A DNA stretch of 11,829 bases from Parcubacteria group bacterium GW2011_GWB1_44_7 (GTDB lineage: Bacteria > Patescibacteria > Paceibacteria > UBA9973 > DSPV01). This document shows, piece after piece, positions 6,069 to 11,829 of the stretch. Location: the NCBI GenBank assembly GCA_000999175.1, contig LCJJ01000016.1:1-11829 (forward strand), in the 5' to 3' direction. The translations under genes and the position numbers were made by a program. Positions within the stretch are counted from its first letter, which is position 1, and the number at the start of each line of letters is the position of its first letter. The notes under the pieces are model-generated. The model was given only the letters and a program-made list of their open reading frames with translations. It was not told where the DNA came from and did not search any database.

Positions 6069-7814
6069 CTACTCCAGTACCGCCTTGATTCTTCGAACAC
6101 CGGCCGCCACCGCTTCTTCTTTGATAATTTTAAATTTACCCAAAACGCCGGTATTGATGACATGCGGCCCGCCGCAGAATTCTTTGGAAAAAGCGTTCGC
6201 CAGATTTTCACCGATATAATAAATACTGACTTGGTCGCCGTATTTTTCATTGAACGAATGATAGGCACCGGTTTTTAACGCTTCTTCTTTCGGCAAAATA
6301 ATTTTATTGACCGGCAAATTTTCCGCAATTTTTTTATTGACGATTTCTTCCACTTTCTTTTTTTCTTCATCGGTCATTTTCACCAAATGAGCAAAATCAA
6401 AACGCAAGCGCTCGGCGGTAATGTTGCTGCCTTTCTGCGAGACCTTATCGCCCAAAACTTCGTGCAAGGCTTGATGAAGCAAATGAGTGGCGGTGTGGTA
6501 ATTAACCACCAATTCACTTTCGTCTGCCAAACCACCTTTAAATTTCTGCCCAGCGCCAGTTCGGGAAAGCTCTTGGTGTTTTTTAAATTCTATTTCAAAA
6601 CTTTTAACATCTACCGCTAGCCCTTTTTCTTTGGCTAATTCAATCGTTAAATCAATAGGCAAACCGTAAGAAGAAAACAACAGAAAAACTTCATTGCCGG
6701 AAATTTCTTTTTTACCCACCGAAAGTTTTTCAAATTTTTTAATACCTTGTTTTAGCGTTTTGGAAAATTTTCCTATTTCTTCTCTAATAATTTGCTTCGC
6801 CAGTTCTGGCCAACCGGCAAAATCAATCATTTTGCCGCCAGCTTTCATTGCCGCTTTTCTGATAAGCCGTCGAAGAATATAACCGCGGTCGGTGTTTGAC
6901 GGTTGAACACCGTCAGCCGCCAACGCCGCCGCCGAACGGAAATGGTCGGCAATAATTCTTTGGTCTCGAGTATCGCCGCTTAATTTCTTTACTTCCGTCA
7001 TCAACGGCATAAAAATGTCAGTATCGTAAATATTGTCCACCCCTTGTAATACCATTGCCAACCGTTCCAAGCCAGCGCCGGTATCCACATTTTTTTGCGG
7101 CAATTTACCGACAACTTTGCCGTTGCGTTTTTCGTATTCCATAAAAACATCATTCCACACTTCCACTACTTGTCTTTTTTCGTCAGCCTGAAGAAACTCC
7201 GCCTTGTTTAAATCGCCTAACCCTTTTTTCGTCACATCATAAAACATTTCCGTGTCTGGACCGCAAGGGCCATTGTCGCCGGCTTCCCACCAATTGGATT
7301 TGGCGCTCAAAAAATAAATGCGATTTTCTGGAATGTATTTTTTCCAGATTTGATATGCCTCGGCATCCTTCGGTGAATTCTCGTCACCTTCAAAAACCGT
7401 TATGTAAAGCCGTTTTGGGTCTAAACCGAAACCTTCTTTTCTGTCAGTCAATAATTCAAAACTCCACTTAATAGCATCTTCTTTGAAATAACCTGCCCCG
7501 ATGCCGTCAGGCTTTTCGGGGTCGCCCAATGACCAGTTGCCAAGCATTTCAAAAAAGGTGGCATGCGTGGCATCGCCAACTTCGTCAATATCCACGGTCC
7601 GCAAACATTTTTGAACATTGGCCAAACGCCTGCCGAACGGATGCGGCTTGCCTAAAAGATACGGAATCAAAGGCTGCATTCCGGCGCTGTTAAATAATGT
7701 GGTGTTAGTAATACCTTTTTCATCAGGCGTGATCAAGGAAGCCGAAGGAATGATTTTATGCCCGCGTTTTTCAAAAAATTCCAAAAATCTTCGGCGGATT
7801 TCTTCTGATTTCAT
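6069..7814 (-). CDS. alaS: Alanyl-tRNA synthetase, short form
   Basis: This class II synthetase charges tRNA-Ala. The N-terminal catalytic core has NSAGMQPLIPY (42-52), the HATFFEMLGNWS block (84-95) and motif 3 GAGLERLA (246-253). The tRNA-binding part includes NTDRGYILRRLIRKA (307-321). The editing domain retains the zinc quartet HTATH (H440, H444) and C547/H551 in CGGPH, so mischarged Ser/Gly-tRNA can probably be hydrolysed. It ends at residue 581, just after the editing domain. The oligomerising coiled coil and C-Ala domain (E. coli is ~875 residues) are absent. The end is a clean TAG 3 nt from tgt, so this is natural size, not a frameshift. The -10 is 6 nt from the ATG. Confidence 0.95.
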   Translation of the reverse strand: MKSEEIRRRFLEFFEKRGHKIIPSASLITPDEKGITNTTLFNSAGMQPLIPYLLGKPHPFGRRLANVQKCLRTVDIDEVGDATHATFFEMLGNWSLGDPEKPDGIGAGYFKEDAIKWSFELLTDRKEGFGLDPKRLYITVFEGDENSPKDAEAYQIWKKYIPENRIYFLSAKSNWWEAGDNGPCGPDTEMFYDVTKKGLGDLNKAEFLQADEKRQVVEVWNDVFMEYEKRNGKVVGKLPQKNVDTGAGLERLAMVLQGVDNIYDTDIFMPLMTEVKKLSGDTRDQRIIADHFRSAAALAADGVQPSNTDRGYILRRLIRKAAMKAGGKMIDFAGWPELAKQIIREEIGKFSKTLKQGIKKFEKLSVGKKEISGNEVFLLFSSYGLPIDLTIELAKEKGLAVDVKSFEIEFKKHQELSRTGAGQKFKGGLADESELVVNYHTATHLLHQALHEVLGDKVSQKGSNITAERLRFDFAHLVKMTDEEKKKVEEIVNKKIAENLPVNKIILPKEEALKTGAYHSFNEKYGDQVSIYYIGENLANAFSKEFCGGPHVINTGVLGKFKIIKEEAVAAGVRRIKAVLE

Positions 7815-7820
7815 CAGATA

Positions 7821-7868
7821 AATATAGCAAAAATTCGGCTCGGAGCAAATGTCTCAAACCGAATTTTT
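7821..7868 (-). promoter_or_regulatory. alaS promoter with overlapping palindrome
   Basis: On the minus strand, TGC-TATATT is an extended -10 (7821-7829) ending 6 nt before the ATG. TTGCTC is at the -35 position with a 17-nt spacer. A perfect 10-bp inverted repeat (AAAAATTCGG/CCGAATTTTT, arms 7829-7838 and 7859-7868) covers the -35 and spacer and touches the TG of the -10. It may be an operator, a terminator for the upstream DUF378 gene (the T's in its distal arm are few), or both. E. coli AlaRS is known to repress its own gene through a palindrome at its promoter, but no homology is claimed. Confidence 0.6.
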
Positions 7869-7889
7869 GAAATGAAAAAAGAAAAAAAC

Positions 7890-8114
7890 CTATTGAGCTG
7901 TCGCTGCTGACACCCTCTCGCAATTTTTGCAATTATTCTTGTGAGTGGTGATTTCGTAAATTGCCGCCAAACCAACCAGAATGAAAACAATTCTGGACAG
8001 CGCGCTGCCAAGATATGAAACCAAGTCCCAACTGCTACCACCCAAACCGACCAACAGCCAGTTTAGACCGCCCACTATCAAGAGAATCCAAGCGGCCAGA
8101 TGTAAATTTTTCAT
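7890..8114 (-). CDS. DUF378 family two-helix membrane protein
   Basis: This 74-residue protein has two hydrophobic segments (about 5-27 and 36-56) and the family hallmark GGLNWLLVG at 15-23, followed by a Ser/Gly turn. The tail is polar with two Cys (HKNNCKNCE), a possible metal or disulfide site. DUF378 proteins are small inner-membrane proteins of unknown function. The ATG is about 47 nt after a -10 that overlaps the pgk stop. The reading frame overlapping it (7814-8041) is a shadow. Confidence 0.85.
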   Translation of the reverse strand: MKNLHLAAWILLIVGGLNWLLVGLGGSSWDLVSYLGSALSRIVFILVGLAAIYEITTHKNNCKNCERVSAATAQ

Positions 8115-8160
8115 AATTTTAAAAAACTAAGTTAATAATATTTCGACTACTAACAGCTTA

Positions 8161-8166
8161 ATTATA
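8161..8166 (-). promoter_or_regulatory. Putative -10 of the DUF378 gene
   Basis: TATAAT on the minus strand includes the TAA stop codon of pgk (8162-8164). It would give a leader of about 40 nt before the DUF378 ATG. It lacks the TG of the other promoters here and has no clear -35, so read-through from pgk is equally possible. Confidence 0.4.
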
Positions 8167-9271
8167 GCGCACTTTGTCCAGAAAAGCGCAACTCCTTGTT
8201 GATAAGAAGCGCTCGGAGACCGGGCAAGGTTTCATTCGCCAAAAAGTCCAGCATCGCGCCTCCGCCGGTGGAAACAAAACCGAATTTATCTTCCAAACCG
8301 AGAGCAGAAATGGCGGCAACCGTGTCGCCGCCCCCGACCACCGACTCGGCTTGGCTTTGGGCAATTATTGTCACCAAATTTTTTGTGCCCGCGGCAAAAC
8401 CGATTTCATACTCACCCAAGGGGCCGTTCCACAAAATAAATTGCGCTTGGGCGACTAATTTGCGTAAAATTTCCAATGTTTTCGGCCCGGCGTCAACAAT
8501 TTTCTTTCCTTTGGAAGTTATGGTATCAACCGGCAAATGTAAATTGGCTTTTATAAGAGAATTTAAATCAATAGGCGTTTTAGAAACCAGCGAGTCGCCG
8601 ACATCAAAACCTTGAGCTTTCAGAAAGTCGTTGGCCAAAGCCCCGCCGACAAAAACCGTATCATAAAGGCTGATAAATTTTTTCAAAAGCGGCAGTTTGG
8701 TTTCAAATTTTGCGCCGCCTAAAATAAATAAGGCGGGGCGGGGCGGTTTAAGCGCGCCGGAAAGCCGCGTTACTTCTTCGGCAAACAATGGACCGGCGAA
8801 ACTCGGCAAAAATTTCGGTATGCCAACAATAGAAGCGTGAGCGCGATGAGAAACGGCAAATGCCTCATTGACGAAAATTTCGCCGAAAGAAACGAGCTCT
8901 CGGACAAAATTTTCGTCATTGGCTTTTTCGCCGGCATTAACTCGCAAATTTTCAAAAAGCGTAAAACCGCCGTTTTCCAATTCACCAACATTTTTAGCCA
9001 ACTCGGAAAAGTTTACCGAAAAAGACATTAAAAATCTTTTTCGCAGCTCCTGCCAAACCGGTCGCAAAGAATCGCCGCCCTTCCCTTCCAAGTGGCTCAA
9101 AATAATAGTGCGAGCACCGGCCTTGTGGAGCAATTCCAAAGTCGGCAAAATTTTTCTGATGCGAAAATCGTCAGCGACCTTATCGTCTTTAATTGAGACA
9201 TTCAAATCCAACCGGAGCAAAACCTTTTTGCCCGCGAGATTTTTTTGGTTTTCTAAAAGCGGTAGGTTCAT
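8162..9271 (-). CDS. pgk: Phosphoglycerate kinase
   Basis: It transfers phosphate between 1,3-bisphosphoglycerate and ADP in glycolysis. Substrate-site motifs are RLDLN (20-24), SHLEGKGG (59-66), ENLR (107-110) and VNEAFAVSHRAHAS (134-147). Nucleotide-side motifs are ILGGAKFETK (183-192), WNGPLGEYE (281-289), GGGDTVAA (313-320) and STGGGAMLDFL (334-344). At 369 residues it is shorter than the usual ~390-420. The SHLEGKGG block replaces the common SHLGRPKG, losing its Arg. GAGGT lies 9 nt before the ATG. It is separated from tpi by two accessory genes, and gap is not in the window. Confidence 0.95.
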   Translation of the reverse strand: MNLPLLENQKNLAGKKVLLRLDLNVSIKDDKVADDFRIRKILPTLELLHKAGARTIILSHLEGKGGDSLRPVWQELRKRFLMSFSVNFSELAKNVGELENGGFTLFENLRVNAGEKANDENFVRELVSFGEIFVNEAFAVSHRAHASIVGIPKFLPSFAGPLFAEEVTRLSGALKPPRPALFILGGAKFETKLPLLKKFISLYDTVFVGGALANDFLKAQGFDVGDSLVSKTPIDLNSLIKANLHLPVDTITSKGKKIVDAGPKTLEILRKLVAQAQFILWNGPLGEYEIGFAAGTKNLVTIIAQSQAESVVGGGDTVAAISALGLEDKFGFVSTGGGAMLDFLANETLPGLRALLINKELRFSGQSAL

Positions 9272-9281
9272 TTTAAATTTA

Positions 9282-9315
9282 CCTCACCCCCACCCCTCCC
9301 CCAAAGGAAGGGGTT
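9282..9315. repeat. C/G-tract repeat in the pgk leader
   Basis: On the minus strand this reads as runs of G (GGGGGAGGGGTGGGGGTGAGG) preceded by CCCCTTCC. The CCCCTTCC can pair with the first G block with one G-U wobble. Its last bases supply GAGGT, the pgk ribosome site. Similar C-run/G-run sequences, whose translation gives PHPHPSPKGRG-like peptides, are common dispersed repeats in bacterial intergenic DNA. A hairpin or G-quadruplex could affect pgk translation. Confidence 0.55.
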
Positions 9316-9324
9316 CGTTTTCCT

Positions 9325-9333
9325 ATTTTATCA
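9325..9333 (-). promoter_or_regulatory. Putative extended -10 promoter of pgk
   Basis: TGATAAAAT on the minus strand fits the TGnTAnnnT pattern (-10 at 9325-9330). No convincing -35 is present. Transcription would begin about 47 nt before the pgk ATG, just ahead of the C/G-tract hairpin and just after the terminator of the upstream gene. Confidence 0.5.
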
Positions 9334-9350
9334 AAAATTTGAATTTTTGG

Positions 9351-9390
9351 AAAAGAAAAAACTGACCGAACCCTACTTGGGAGCGGTCAG
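9351..9390 (-). terminator. Rho-independent terminator of the 69-aa gene
   Basis: On the minus strand CTGACCGCTCCC folds with GGGTTCGGTCAG around AAGTA. The outer 7 bp are perfect (9362-9368 with 9384-9390). The T-tract TTTTTTCTTTT (9351-9361) follows at once. It begins 17 bp after the stop at 9408 and separates this unit from pgk. Confidence 0.88.
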
Positions 9391-9407
9391 TTGTGGAAGG
9401 AAAAGTT

Positions 9408-9617
9408 CTACGGCTCTTTTTGCTTAGCTTGGATATTCATGATACCAAGCTCGCTGACCCCTGAACCCACGAAAAAAACGAGCACGAATTGAAGAGCCAA
9501 ACCGAACCTCTCCAAGTTTTCCTCGCTGATGCTTGTAAAACTAAACACCAGTACGAACATCAGGGCACCGCACCCGATAAAAAACAGAATGGCCGAGACT
9601 GTTTGGAGCACTTTCAT
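9408..9617 (-). CDS. 69-residue two-helix membrane protein, unknown
   Basis: Two hydrophobic segments (about 4-29 and 38-57) flank a short acidic loop, SISEENLERFG. The tail is polar (NIQAKQKEP). The second helix has small residues (FFVGSGVSELG). I recognise no family and no catalytic motif. The gene is a self-contained unit with a near-consensus promoter at 9693-9721, a structured leader of about 68 nt and a strong terminator. No Shine-Dalgarno sits next to the ATG. Translation may depend on a short upstream frame whose TGA overlaps this ATG. The insulation suggests a regulated small gene rather than an operon member. Confidence 0.65.
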   Translation of the reverse strand: MKVLQTVSAILFFIGCGALMFVLVFSFTSISEENLERFGLALQFVLVFFVGSGVSELGIMNIQAKQKEP

Positions 9618-9686
9618 TTTCTACTATACTGCGGTGTATTGTTTCGGGACACCGTGGCTTCCTTTCTAAAGCCAACCCGTTTTCTG
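9618..9686 (-). promoter_or_regulatory. Structured leader with short upstream frame
   Basis: Two hairpins follow one another on the transcript: GGCTT-TAGAAAGG-AAGCC, then CGGTGT-CCCGAAACAAT-ACACCG (9632-9654). A 12-codon frame starts with GTG inside the second hairpin, about 9 nt after AAGGA. It reads V-SRNNTPQYSRK and ends in a TGA that overlaps the ATG at 9617. A TATAGT at 9623-9628, 5 nt from the ATG, could instead be a second -10 giving a leaderless mRNA. Both readings are inference. Confidence 0.4.
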
Positions 9687-9692
9687 TCCTTA

Positions 9693-9721
9693 ATGTAAGC
9701 ATACCACCACAATCTTGTCAA
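9693..9721 (-). promoter_or_regulatory. Sigma-70-type promoter of the 69-aa gene
   Basis: On the minus strand TTGACA (9716-9721) is a perfect -35. A 17-nt spacer ends in TGC, then TTACAT (-10, 9693-9698). The layout is the same as for the response regulator promoter at 4130-4158. The predicted start is near 9686. Confidence 0.7.
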
Positions 9722-9777
9722 GCTTGATTTTTTGTCGGATTTTGCTAGGCTATCGGCATAGATGGCCTTCGGGCTCG

Positions 9778-9794
9778 CCCCCGCAAAGCGGGGG
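9778..9794. repeat. GC-rich hairpin after the PemK-like gene
   Basis: CCCCCGC-AAA-GCGGGGG is a perfect 7-bp stem, 11 bp beyond the stop at 9806. Neither strand has a T-tract after it, so classical termination is not supported. It may stabilise the 3' end of the tpi-pemK transcript. The CCCCGC/GCGGGG core recurs inside tgt element A (5324-5338). Confidence 0.6.
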
Positions 9795-9805
9795 AGAATG
9801 AAAAA

Positions 9806-10186
9806 TTAGCCGAAGATTTTTTTATTTAGTTCTGCAAGTTTGCCTGCCTCCAAATGTCCAACTTTGTTTATCAATCTCTTGCTGTCCAGATTCCTAATTT
9901 GCGACATATTAGCAAATGCTTTCTTGCCATCAACTACACCAACTGAAATCCGATATTTGTTAGTTTTTGGTGAAGTGCTTAAGGGAACACCGATAAAAGA
10001 AAACTGATTAAACTTTTTCAAAATAATGACCGGTCTCATAAAGTCGTCACTTTTTCCATTCGCTTCGTAACCAATATTCAAACCGAGGTTTACCCACCAA
10101 ATCTCACCTTCTCTGAAAAATAGACGATTTTCTTTTTCGTCTATCTGTTTTTTCTTTTTATTCCATCTATCAAAATCTTTTTGCAT
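9806..10186 (-). CDS. PemK/MazF-family toxin-like protein
   Basis: This 126-residue protein belongs to the PemK/MazF fold, mostly sequence-specific mRNA endonucleases. Family features are GEIWWVNLG (27-35), RPVIIL (51-56), and GVPLSTS (66-72), the strand near the usual catalytic Ser/Thr, with R51 as the likely active-site Arg. It carries an N-terminal Lys-rich extension (KDFDRWNKKKKQID) and a SQIRNLDSKRLINKVG block (95-110) that I associate with CPR members; that is recall, not a search. It starts 7 nt after the tpi stop, so it should be made together with a glycolytic enzyme. No MazE/PemI antitoxin frame is found on either side, so toxicity is uncertain. Confidence 0.85.
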   Translation of the reverse strand: MQKDFDRWNKKKKQIDEKENRLFFREGEIWWVNLGLNIGYEANGKSDDFMRPVIILKKFNQFSFIGVPLSTSPKTNKYRISVGVVDGKKAFANMSQIRNLDSKRLINKVGHLEAGKLAELNKKIFG

Positions 10187-10193
10187 TTGATTT

Positions 10194-10955
10194 TCACATC
10201 ACTTCCAAAATCGCTTTGAAACTTTCCGGTTCCAAGCTTTGCCGGCCAATGAGCAAACCTTGGACATTGCCTTGATAGACGATGGCTTCGGCGTTCTTGG
10301 CGTCCACCGAACCGCCGTAAAGAATCGGTAGTTTCATTGCCGCTTCCTGTTCGTAAATGTCGGCTAAAATTTTCCTGATGAAAATTCCCATCTCTTCCAC
10401 CTGCCCGGGCCTCATCGCCTCCTTGCCGCCAATCGCCCAAACCGGTTCGTAAGCGATAATTAAATTTTCCAAAAGTTTGCCGCTAACGCCCTGAAGGGAA
10501 TTTTTGATTTGGTTTTTAAGAAAATTAAGATACTCGCCTTTTTCATCGCGGCTATTTTCCCCAACGCAAACAATTATCCGCAAACCGAGCTTCAGGGCTA
10601 AAACCGCTTTCTTGGCGACTTGATTATCGGTTTCGCCCAGAATACGCCGTTCGGAATGGCCAATGATTGCGTATTGAGCGCCGGCATTCAAAATCATTGT
10701 CGGACTGATTTGGCCGGTGTAAAAACCGGCAATTTCCCAAAAAATATCTTGGACGCCCAGAGCGATATTGCACGCGTTTTTGGCAAATTTAGCGAGCGTC
10801 GGCAGGTAAAGAAAAGGCGGACAAATCACCACTGTAGCCCGGCGGATTTTCGCGGCAGTCCGCTTAACGAAACCAAAAATCTGCCGCGCCTCCGTCAAAC
10901 TCTGCGGATTCATTTTCCAATTTCCCACGATTATTTTTTTCTCCCTATTGTTCAT
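10194..10955 (-). CDS. tpiA: Triosephosphate isomerase
   Basis: It interconverts dihydroxyacetone phosphate and glyceraldehyde-3-phosphate. The 253-residue TIM barrel has all catalytic residues: K14 in GNWKMN, H100 in IGHSERR, and E170 in AYEPVWAIG. The phosphate-binding YGGSV (213-217) and GLLIGR (233-238) are present. The flexible loop after E170 reads PVWAIGGKEA rather than the usual PVWAIGTGKTA, one residue shorter. The ATG is 9 nt from a TATAAT box, suggesting a very short or absent leader. The PemK-like gene follows 7 nt after the stop. Confidence 0.96.
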   Translation of the reverse strand: MNNREKKIIVGNWKMNPQSLTEARQIFGFVKRTAAKIRRATVVICPPFLYLPTLAKFAKNACNIALGVQDIFWEIAGFYTGQISPTMILNAGAQYAIIGHSERRILGETDNQVAKKAVLALKLGLRIIVCVGENSRDEKGEYLNFLKNQIKNSLQGVSGKLLENLIIAYEPVWAIGGKEAMRPGQVEEMGIFIRKILADIYEQEAAMKLPILYGGSVDAKNAEAIVYQGNVQGLLIGRQSLEPESFKAILEVM

Positions 10956-10964
10956 AATCTTAAT

Positions 10965-10970
10965 ATTATA
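10965..10970 (-). promoter_or_regulatory. Putative -10 of tpi
   Basis: TATAAT on the minus strand ends 9 nt before the tpi ATG. It is preceded by a perfect AAAAGCTTTT palindrome and has no clear -35. A start at the usual distance leaves only two or three leader bases, as for ddl and alaS. Confidence 0.5.
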
Positions 10971-11007
10971 AGCTAAAAGCTTTTGAAACCAGAGAAACTA
11001 AAAATCA

Positions 11008-11829
11008 TTATTGTGTCTCCCGCCACTCATCAATGGTGTAGCCGCCGCTTGGGCCGGTGGTGAACAAAAGATTTGCTAAACCGGTTTCGTATATAACCTT
11101 CGCGCTATTGTTAATCTCAATCCGGTAAGCCGTTACCTCTTTTAGATTGACGGTATTGGAAATGGCAATCTTTCCATGTCCGGCATAAACTAAAACTTTG
11201 CCGAAAACGCTGTTGCTCACGTCTATGGCTGATGTGCCGCCGCCTTGCTCGGCGCTTTTGTTTTGGGAAATGAGTAAAATATAGGAATTGGCGCCGGCGC
11301 CTTGGAATTCGGCGCTGTTGGACGCTGATATTTTACTGCTTGAAGTTTGGTTTGAAGGATTGTCGGCGATAATGGCTACAGTTCTGCCCGAAAGGCTTTC
11401 GTCAACCGCCACTTTTGAGGTGTTGCTGAATTGAATATTGCCAGTCACCCAAAGCGGGCCGGTCAAATAAAGCCTGTCTGAACCGTCAATGGATAAATTA
11501 CAGGGAATTTTTTTGGGGCCCAAAGTCACGCTACCGCTGATATTATAATTGCCGCCGCTGCAAGTGACCGTTCCGCCCGCTGCCGCCGCCGTTTCCCAAT
11601 CCGCGATAAGAGCGTCGGAAATTGGCAAGGGACTGACTGCTTGGTCTGGACTGTTAGGATATAACACACCACCGACGGTGGTGCTGGAAATAATTTGATA
11701 GTGAGCGTCTTTGTCAATTTGAGAATCACGAATCGTGTGAGCGTAAGCCGAACTGGTAGCTTGAACGCCGTCAATCAGTCCTGTCGGACCGGCGGAGATT
11801 ACATCGCCCTTAATCAAATTGCTGTTTTG
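11008..11829 (-). CDS. Surface/pilus-associated repetitive protein, 5' end missing
   Basis: The frame is open to the window edge, so only the C-terminal ~273 residues are seen. A TTG at 11817 is not a convincing start, because coding continues upstream (QNSN). The protein is rich in Ser, Gly, Asn and Ala with recurring short hydrophobic strands (YLTGPLWVTGNIQFSNTSKV; GKIAISNTVNLKEVTAYRIEINNSAKV), as in parallel beta-helix or polymer-forming proteins. It has no catalytic motif. It ends GPSGGYTIDEWRETQ, an ending I recall from PilX-like extracellular proteins of Parcubacteria. Only two Cys are visible (in TCSGG and PCNLS). It is likely exported, but the signal or prepilin region lies outside the window. 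Confidence 0.6.
   Translation of the reverse strand, partial: QNSNLIKGDVISAGPTGLIDGVQATSSAYAHTIRDSQIDKDAHYQIISSTTVGGVLYPNSPDQAVSPLPISDALIADWETAAAAGGTVTCSGGNYNISGSVTLGPKKIPCNLSIDGSDRLYLTGPLWVTGNIQFSNTSKVAVDESLSGRTVAIIADNPSNQTSSSKISASNSAEFQGAGANSYILLISQNKSAEQGGGTSAIDVSNSVFGKVLVYAGHGKIAISNTVNLKEVTAYRIEINNSAKVIYETGLANLLFTTGPSGGYTIDEWRETQ

Noticed and set aside
7814..8041. Minus-strand frame of 75 codons overlapping DUF378
   Set aside because: It is out of frame with the recognisable DUF378 protein and spans the alaS promoter palindrome.
8868..9365. Plus-strand frame of 165 codons opposite pgk ending in PHPHPSPKGRG
   Set aside because: It is antisense to conserved PGK sequence; the Pro-rich end is a translated intergenic repeat.
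9778..9794. Rho-independent terminator for tpi-pemK
   Set aside because: The stem is strong but neither strand has a following T-tract.

Overview
The window looks like a piece of a candidate phyla radiation (Patescibacteria, probably Parcubacteria-like) chromosome. The clues are a 581-residue alanyl-tRNA synthetase without the usual C-terminal domain, compact spacing, several start codons 6-9 nt after a -10 box (leaderless-type transcripts), a long-headed PemK/MazF-type protein, a DUF378 membrane protein, and a Ser/Gly/Asn-rich surface or pilus-associated protein of a kind I recall from these genomes. The phylum call is inference; no rRNA gene is present to confirm it.

Almost everything is on the minus strand. 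From right to left: the 3' part of a large extracellular-type protein (11008 to the window edge); tpi followed 7 nt later by a PemK/MazF-like gene; a 69-residue two-helix membrane protein with its own strong promoter, structured leader and terminator; pgk; a DUF378 membrane protein; alaS and tgt with 3 nt between them. The only plus-strand unit follows: a stand-alone CheY-like receiver and an overlapping 44-residue membrane peptide, between a near-consensus promoter and a rho-independent terminator. Then, on the minus strand again: ddl, a pterin-4a-carbinolamine dehydratase-like gene and tRNA-Ala(UGC), closely packed; a small MNT-type nucleotidyltransferase; gyrB; and tRNA-Ala(GGC) with its own promoter at the end of gyrB.

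Most genes are housekeeping: DNA supercoiling (gyrB), peptidoglycan precursor synthesis (ddl), lower glycolysis (pgk, tpi), and tRNA charging and modification (alaS, tgt, two tRNA-Ala). The accessory pieces are the solo PemK-like gene, the solo nucleotidyltransferase, the receiver/44-aa pair and the 69-aa membrane protein.

The most striking structure is in tgt. Two related palindromic elements (about 82 and 88 bp) lie in frame inside the gene and add about 30 residues each, accounting for most of its excess length over the usual ~375-380 residues. They resemble in concept the protein-coding palindromic elements of Rickettsia. Second is a ~50-bp promoter-bearing direct repeat (46/50 identical) flanking the nucleotidyltransferase gene, as if that gene entered the gyrB promoter region and duplicated the promoter. 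The shared promoter core is an extended -10 (TGnTAnnnT), in several cases within TTTTCTGCTAnAAT.
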